Below the pieces are notes generated by a model. The model did no database searches. It saw nothing but the letters and a program-made list of their open reading frames with translations, and was not told the DNA's origin. From contig DJEE01000104.1 in the NCBI GenBank assembly GCA_002431805.1, positions 1 to 7,631 of the forward strand: a DNA stretch of 7,631 nt, given 5' to 3'. Every line of letters starts with the position of its first letter. Position 1 is the stretch's first letter. A program made the position numbers and the translations under genes. Origin of the DNA: Eggerthellaceae bacterium UBA5906 (lineage in GTDB: Bacteria > Actinomycetota > Coriobacteriia > Coriobacteriales > Eggerthellaceae). This document shows positions 5,108-7,631 of the stretch, piece after piece.

Positions 5108-6415
5108 GTGATTACGCGCTCGATGGTCCCCGAATATCTCAAATACATCCTGCCCACCATGCTTACGTTCACGCTTGCGGGCATCTACGGCATCGTCGAC
5201 GGTATCTTCGTCGGCCATGCCGTCGGCGACGCGGGCCTTGCGGGCATCAACGTGGCCTATCCGCTTGTGTGCCTTATCTTGTCGGTGGGCACGGGCCTGG
5301 GCATGGGGGGCGGCGTCATCAGCTCTATCGCTCGCGGCAAAGGCGACGATGAACGTGCCCGCCGCGTCGTCGGCGTGACGCTGTTCATGCTAGCTGCGGC
5401 GTCCATTCCCATCCTGGTCATCTATACGTTTGCGGCCGAACCGTTGTGCGCTGTGCTCGGCGGGCAGGGTGAAACGCTTGAGCAGGCGGTGCGCTACCTG
5501 AAGGTCATCGCCATCGGTGCGCCATTTCAGGTGCTCGTCACGGGGTGCACGCCGCTTATCCGCAACCGCGGCCAGGTTGCCTACGCCATGGCGGTGCAGC
5601 TGCTTGCCGGTGTGGTGAACGTCGTGCTCGACTACGTGTTCGTCATGCTCTGGGGCCGTGGCACGGCCGGCGCCGCCGAGGCCACGGTGGTGGCGCAGTC
5701 CGTTGCGTTTCTGTTCGTGCTGGCGTTTTTCATGCGCAAAGCCAATCGCGTGCCGCTGCGCAACTTGCTGCCCGATGGCTCTATCGCCGCGCATATCATC
5801 AAGCTTGGCGCTGCGCCGTTCGGTCTTACGCTTCTGCCCGAGGTTTCCACGGTGGTCAACAACGTGTCGCTGTCGTACTACGGCGGGGAAGTGGCGCTTG
5901 CGGCGTATGCCGCCATTGCCTACGTGGCGTATTTCGTGCAGATCATGATCCAAAGCGTCGGCGACGGCAGTCAGCCGCTCATTAGCGTATATCGCGGTGC
6001 TGGCAACGCCGATGCCGTGCGTCGCTTGCGCAATACGAACTACGCGGTAGCCATCACGCTCGGCGTTGCAGGCCTTGCGCTCATGTTCGCCGTGCGCGAC
6101 CTCATCCCGCTTCTGTTCGGTGCATCGCCGGCGGCAACGCCCGTCATCGCCTACGCGCTGCCCATCTTCTCTATCTGCTATATCTTCTACGGCTTTACGC
6201 ACACCACCACATCATATTTCTATGCGGTGGACGACTCGCGTTCCTCAAACGCCCTGGTGGTGGCCGAGGCCATCATCGTGTGCGTCGTCGTATTTGTCAT
6301 GGGCTGCTTGTTTCAAGTCGACGGCATCTGGTTTGCCCCCACGGTCCTGCAAATCATCCTCAGCATCATAGCCGCCACCCTGCTGTACCGCCGCCACGCT
6401 GCGCATAAGCACTAG
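5108..6415 (+). CDS. MATE family multidrug/metabolite efflux transporter
   Basis: A 435-residue inner-membrane exporter of the MATE family (MepA-like in feel), which moves cationic drugs or metabolites out of the cell using a Na+ or H+ gradient. Hydrophobic segments recur along the length in two similar halves, consistent with 12 helices. The start resembles MATE proteins: MVPEYLKYILPTML, then GIYGIVDGIFVGHAVGDAGL and the GLGMGGG stretch before an ARGKGDDERA loop; the second half has the matching LPEVSTVVNNVSLSYYGG and QSVGDGSQPLIS segments. The GTG at 5108 is supported by AAAAGGAG at 5093-5100, 7 bases upstream. It stands alone between the kinase terminator and trxB, with no regulator beside it apart from the kinase, so a link between the two is only possible, not shown. 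Substrate cannot be told from sequence. Confidence 0.93.
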   Translation: MITRSMVPEYLKYILPTMLTFTLAGIYGIVDGIFVGHAVGDAGLAGINVAYPLVCLILSVGTGLGMGGGVISSIARGKGDDERARRVVGVTLFMLAAASIPILVIYTFAAEPLCAVLGGQGETLEQAVRYLKVIAIGAPFQVLVTGCTPLIRNRGQVAYAMAVQLLAGVVNVVLDYVFVMLWGRGTAGAAEATVVAQSVAFLFVLAFFMRKANRVPLRNLLPDGSIAAHIIKLGAAPFGLTLLPEVSTVVNNVSLSYYGGEVALAAYAAIAYVAYFVQIMIQSVGDGSQPLISVYRGAGNADAVRRLRNTNYAVAITLGVAGLALMFAVRDLIPLLFGASPAATPVIAYALPIFSICYIFYGFTHTTTSYFYAVDDSRSSNALVVAEAIIVCVVVFVMGCLFQVDGIWFAPTVLQIILSIIAATLLYRRHAAHKH

Positions 6416-6511
6416 GGAAGGGGATACGCGCTGCTGCAAGGTCGCCATTCTGCCCGTATGAAGAAATGGCACCAATACAGTAACAAATACAAGCAACGCA
6501 TCATCGTGCCT

Positions 6512-6539
6512 TATACTGTTCGCGAACAATAATGCGAAC
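6512..6539 (+). promoter_or_regulatory. Possible -10 box and palindromic operator upstream of trxB
   Basis: TATACT (6512-6517) fits a -10 box but has no good -35. Sharing its last base is a perfect 12-base palindrome, TGTTCGCGAACA (6517-6528). Its half GCGAAC recurs at 6534-6539, exactly 12 bases after the copy at 6522-6527. The placement over a putative transcription start suggests a repressor or redox-regulator site. The half-sites GTTC and GAAC are in reverse order to a LexA box (GAAC-N4-GTTC), so I do not call it LexA. Confidence 0.4.
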
Positions 6540-6571
6540 GCGGTCATGTGGCCGCAGAAATTGAGGCAACC

Positions 6572-7528
6572 ATGAATACCGAAGCGAACAACGCCCACGC
6601 AGCGCCTGAGCAGAAATCCTTTGACGTCGCCATCATCGGTGCTGGTCCGGCTGGCCTGACGGCGGGGTTATACGCCGCTCGTGCTGGCCTTCGCGCTGCC
6701 ATTTTCGAGCGCATTTCCCCTGGCGGGCAGCTGGCCCAAACGGAGCGCATCGACAACTATCCCGGCTTTCCGCAAGGCGCCGGCGGCTTTGAGCTGGCGT
6801 GGCAGATGAAGGAGCAGGCCGAGCGCTTCGGCGCGCGCATCATCACCGAAGAGGTGACAGCACTTGATTTGGCCGGCAGCTCAAAAACCCTCACCACGCC
6901 CTTCGGCGCCTACCAGGCGCGCAGCGTGATCGTTGCCACCGGCGCGCGCCCGCGCAAGCTCGGCGTGCCGGGAGAGGCCGAGTTGACCGGCCGCGGCGTG
7001 TCGTATTGCGCCACGTGCGACGGCAACTTCTTCCGCGGCAAAACCGTCATGGTGGTAGGCGGCGGCAACACTGCGGCTGCCGACGCCATCTACCTTGCCC
7101 GCCTCGCACAGCGCGTCATTGTCGTGCATCGTCGCGGTGCTCTGCGTGCTACGCCGGTGTATCACCAGCAGCTCGAGCAGCTTGAAAACGTCACGTTCAT
7201 GTGGGAAAGCGAGGTGCGTGCGCTCGATGGTGCGCAAGGAAAGCTGGCCAGCGCGCAGGTGGAGCACCTTGCAACCGGCGCGCTTGAAACGGTGCCGGTC
7301 GACGGCGCGTTCGTGGCCGTGGGCACGCAGCCTAATACCGAGTTCCTTTCCGGTGCCCTTGAACTTGACGAGGGCGGGTACGTTAAGGCAACCGAAACGG
7401 GCGCAACCTCTGTGCCTGGTGTGTTCGCTGCGGGCGATGTGCGCGCCAAACAGCTGCGCCAAGTGGTCACGGCGGTGTCCGATGGTGCAGTCTGTGCGGA
7501 GCAAGCTGCAAACTACGTTGCAATCTGA
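6572..7528 (+). CDS. trxB: Thioredoxin-disulfide reductase (NADPH-dependent)
   Basis: This cytoplasmic FAD enzyme reduces oxidised thioredoxin with NADPH. From the preferred start it has 318 residues, the usual family length. Visible parts: FAD-binding GAGPAG at 23-28, GGQLAQTERIDNYPGF, the redox disulfide CATC at 146-149 followed by DGNFF, the second nucleotide-binding motif GGGNTA at 163-168, the NADPH-type HRRGALR starting at 186 (the arginines contact the 2'-phosphate), and the C-terminal FAD motif GVFAAGDVR followed by RQVVTAVSDG. GGGNTAAADA replaces the common GGGDSAVEEA, a mild variation. ATG 6572 is chosen because TTGAGG ends 5 bases upstream. The in-frame GTG at 6548 has no ribosome site and would add eight residues to an already long N-terminus. 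It lies 156 bases after the transporter with its own putative control region. It would serve the GC-rich organism's thioredoxin, whose 3' part is at about 1760-1991. Confidence 0.96.
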   Translation: MNTEANNAHAAPEQKSFDVAIIGAGPAGLTAGLYAARAGLRAAIFERISPGGQLAQTERIDNYPGFPQGAGGFELAWQMKEQAERFGARIITEEVTALDLAGSSKTLTTPFGAYQARSVIVATGARPRKLGVPGEAELTGRGVSYCATCDGNFFRGKTVMVVGGGNTAAADAIYLARLAQRVIVVHRRGALRATPVYHQQLEQLENVTFMWESEVRALDGAQGKLASAQVEHLATGALETVPVDGAFVAVGTQPNTEFLSGALELDEGGYVKATETGATSVPGVFAAGDVRAKQLRQVVTAVSDGAVCAEQAANYVAI

Positions 7529-7534
7529 TAAAAT
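7506..7534 (+). promoter_or_regulatory. Weak promoter candidate overlapping the end of trxB
   Basis: TAAAAT (7529-7534) is preceded by TGA, giving an extended -10 pattern (TGn then the -10), with CTGCAA (7506-7511) 17 bases upstream as a poor -35. Transcription would start near 7541 and drive whatever gene lies beyond the right edge. The -10 is one of the few AT-rich spots in this part. Confidence 0.25.
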
Positions 7535-7550
7535 TTTGCAGTTCGACAAC

Positions 7551-7582
7551 CGGTTCACCCCGCACGTGCGCAGGGCGAACCG
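7551..7582 (+). terminator. Hairpin downstream of trxB (terminator or leader structure)
   Basis: CGGTTCACCC (7551-7560) pairs with GGGCGAACCG (7573-7582) with one A-C mismatch. The loop contains the palindrome GCACGTGC, which could lengthen the structure. There is no T run after it, so it is not a standard intrinsic terminator. If the promoter at 7506-7534 is real, the hairpin would instead sit about 10 bases into a new leader. An ATG at 7619 near the edge has no ribosome site, and I do not call a gene there. Confidence 0.3.
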
Positions 7583-7631
7583 CGCCGTACGCGCTATGCG
7601 GGCGGCAAACGGCAACGTATGAAGGATGCAC

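Noticed and set aside
5390..6202. Long minus-strand open frame of 270 codons
   Set aside because: Shadow of the transporter gene; it is rich in His, Arg and Asp with no domain pattern, typical of a GC-rich antisense frame.
6517..6528. LexA/SOS box
   Set aside because: The half-sites are GTTC-GC-GAAC, the reverse order of the GAAC-N4-GTTC found in Gram-positive SOS boxes.
1462..7528. One organism with both ferredoxin-linked and NADPH-linked thioredoxin reduction in a single locus
   Set aside because: The FTR-like gene lies in the low-GC part and trxB in the GC-rich part, on opposite sides of the suspected junction in trxA. The combination is probably an artefact of joining two genomes.
1740..7631. 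A GC-rich island acquired by horizontal transfer
   Set aside because: No integrase, repeat, tRNA or other transfer mark is seen at the border, which falls inside a conserved coding core. The right-hand genes look like ordinary chromosomal genes of another lineage.

Overview
The window looks like two unrelated bacterial genomes joined inside one thioredoxin gene. Bases 1 to about 1740 resemble a low-to-mid GC Clostridia/Oscillospiraceae-type genome (Ruminococcus-like is my guess): AAAGGAG-type ribosome sites, textbook TTGACA/TATAAT promoters, AT-rich intergenic DNA and many AAA, ATA and GTA codons. From about 1740 to the end the DNA is GC-rich, with codons ending in G or C, GTG/TTG starts and long shadow frames. 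The gene types and codon use suggest an actinobacterium, perhaps Coriobacteriia/Eggerthellales (inference, not proven). My hand counts are 35% GC for 1621-1680 and for 1681-1740, then 62% for 1741-1800, 60% for 1801-1860 and 63% for 1861-1920. The step falls next to the conserved WCGPC active-site codons, where two thioredoxin genes are most alike. A metagenome assembly chimera is the simplest reading.

Low-GC part: the 5' end of argG (argininosuccinate synthase) lies on the minus strand and runs off the left edge. A 475-base divergent intergenic region (420-894) follows. It has a strong argG promoter, a promoter for the rightward operon, and seven copies of the heptamer TGTATAA/TTATACA, six of them in about 150 bases. 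I see nothing recognisable in 608-750. Rightward there is a tight operon: a flavin reductase-family flavoprotein, a 65-residue ferredoxin:thioredoxin reductase catalytic-type Fe-S protein, and the start of trxA. The last two make a plausible ferredoxin-to-thioredoxin electron path.

GC-rich part: the 3' two thirds of a different trxA with a candidate terminator; a large BvgS/EvgS-like hybrid sensor kinase (signal peptide, two periplasmic solute-binding domains, one membrane segment, HisKA, ATPase, receiver) broken by a single-base frameshift near 3300; a strong terminator; a MATE-family efflux transporter; and trxB, an NADPH-type thioredoxin reductase, preceded by a short palindrome and repeats. 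The last 100 bases hold a possible promoter and a hairpin but no identifiable gene.

I found no RNA genes, CRISPR arrays, insertion sequences or phage genes. The apparent presence of both a ferredoxin-linked and an NADPH-linked thioredoxin reduction route should not be read as the biology of one organism until the junction at about 1740-1790 is confirmed.
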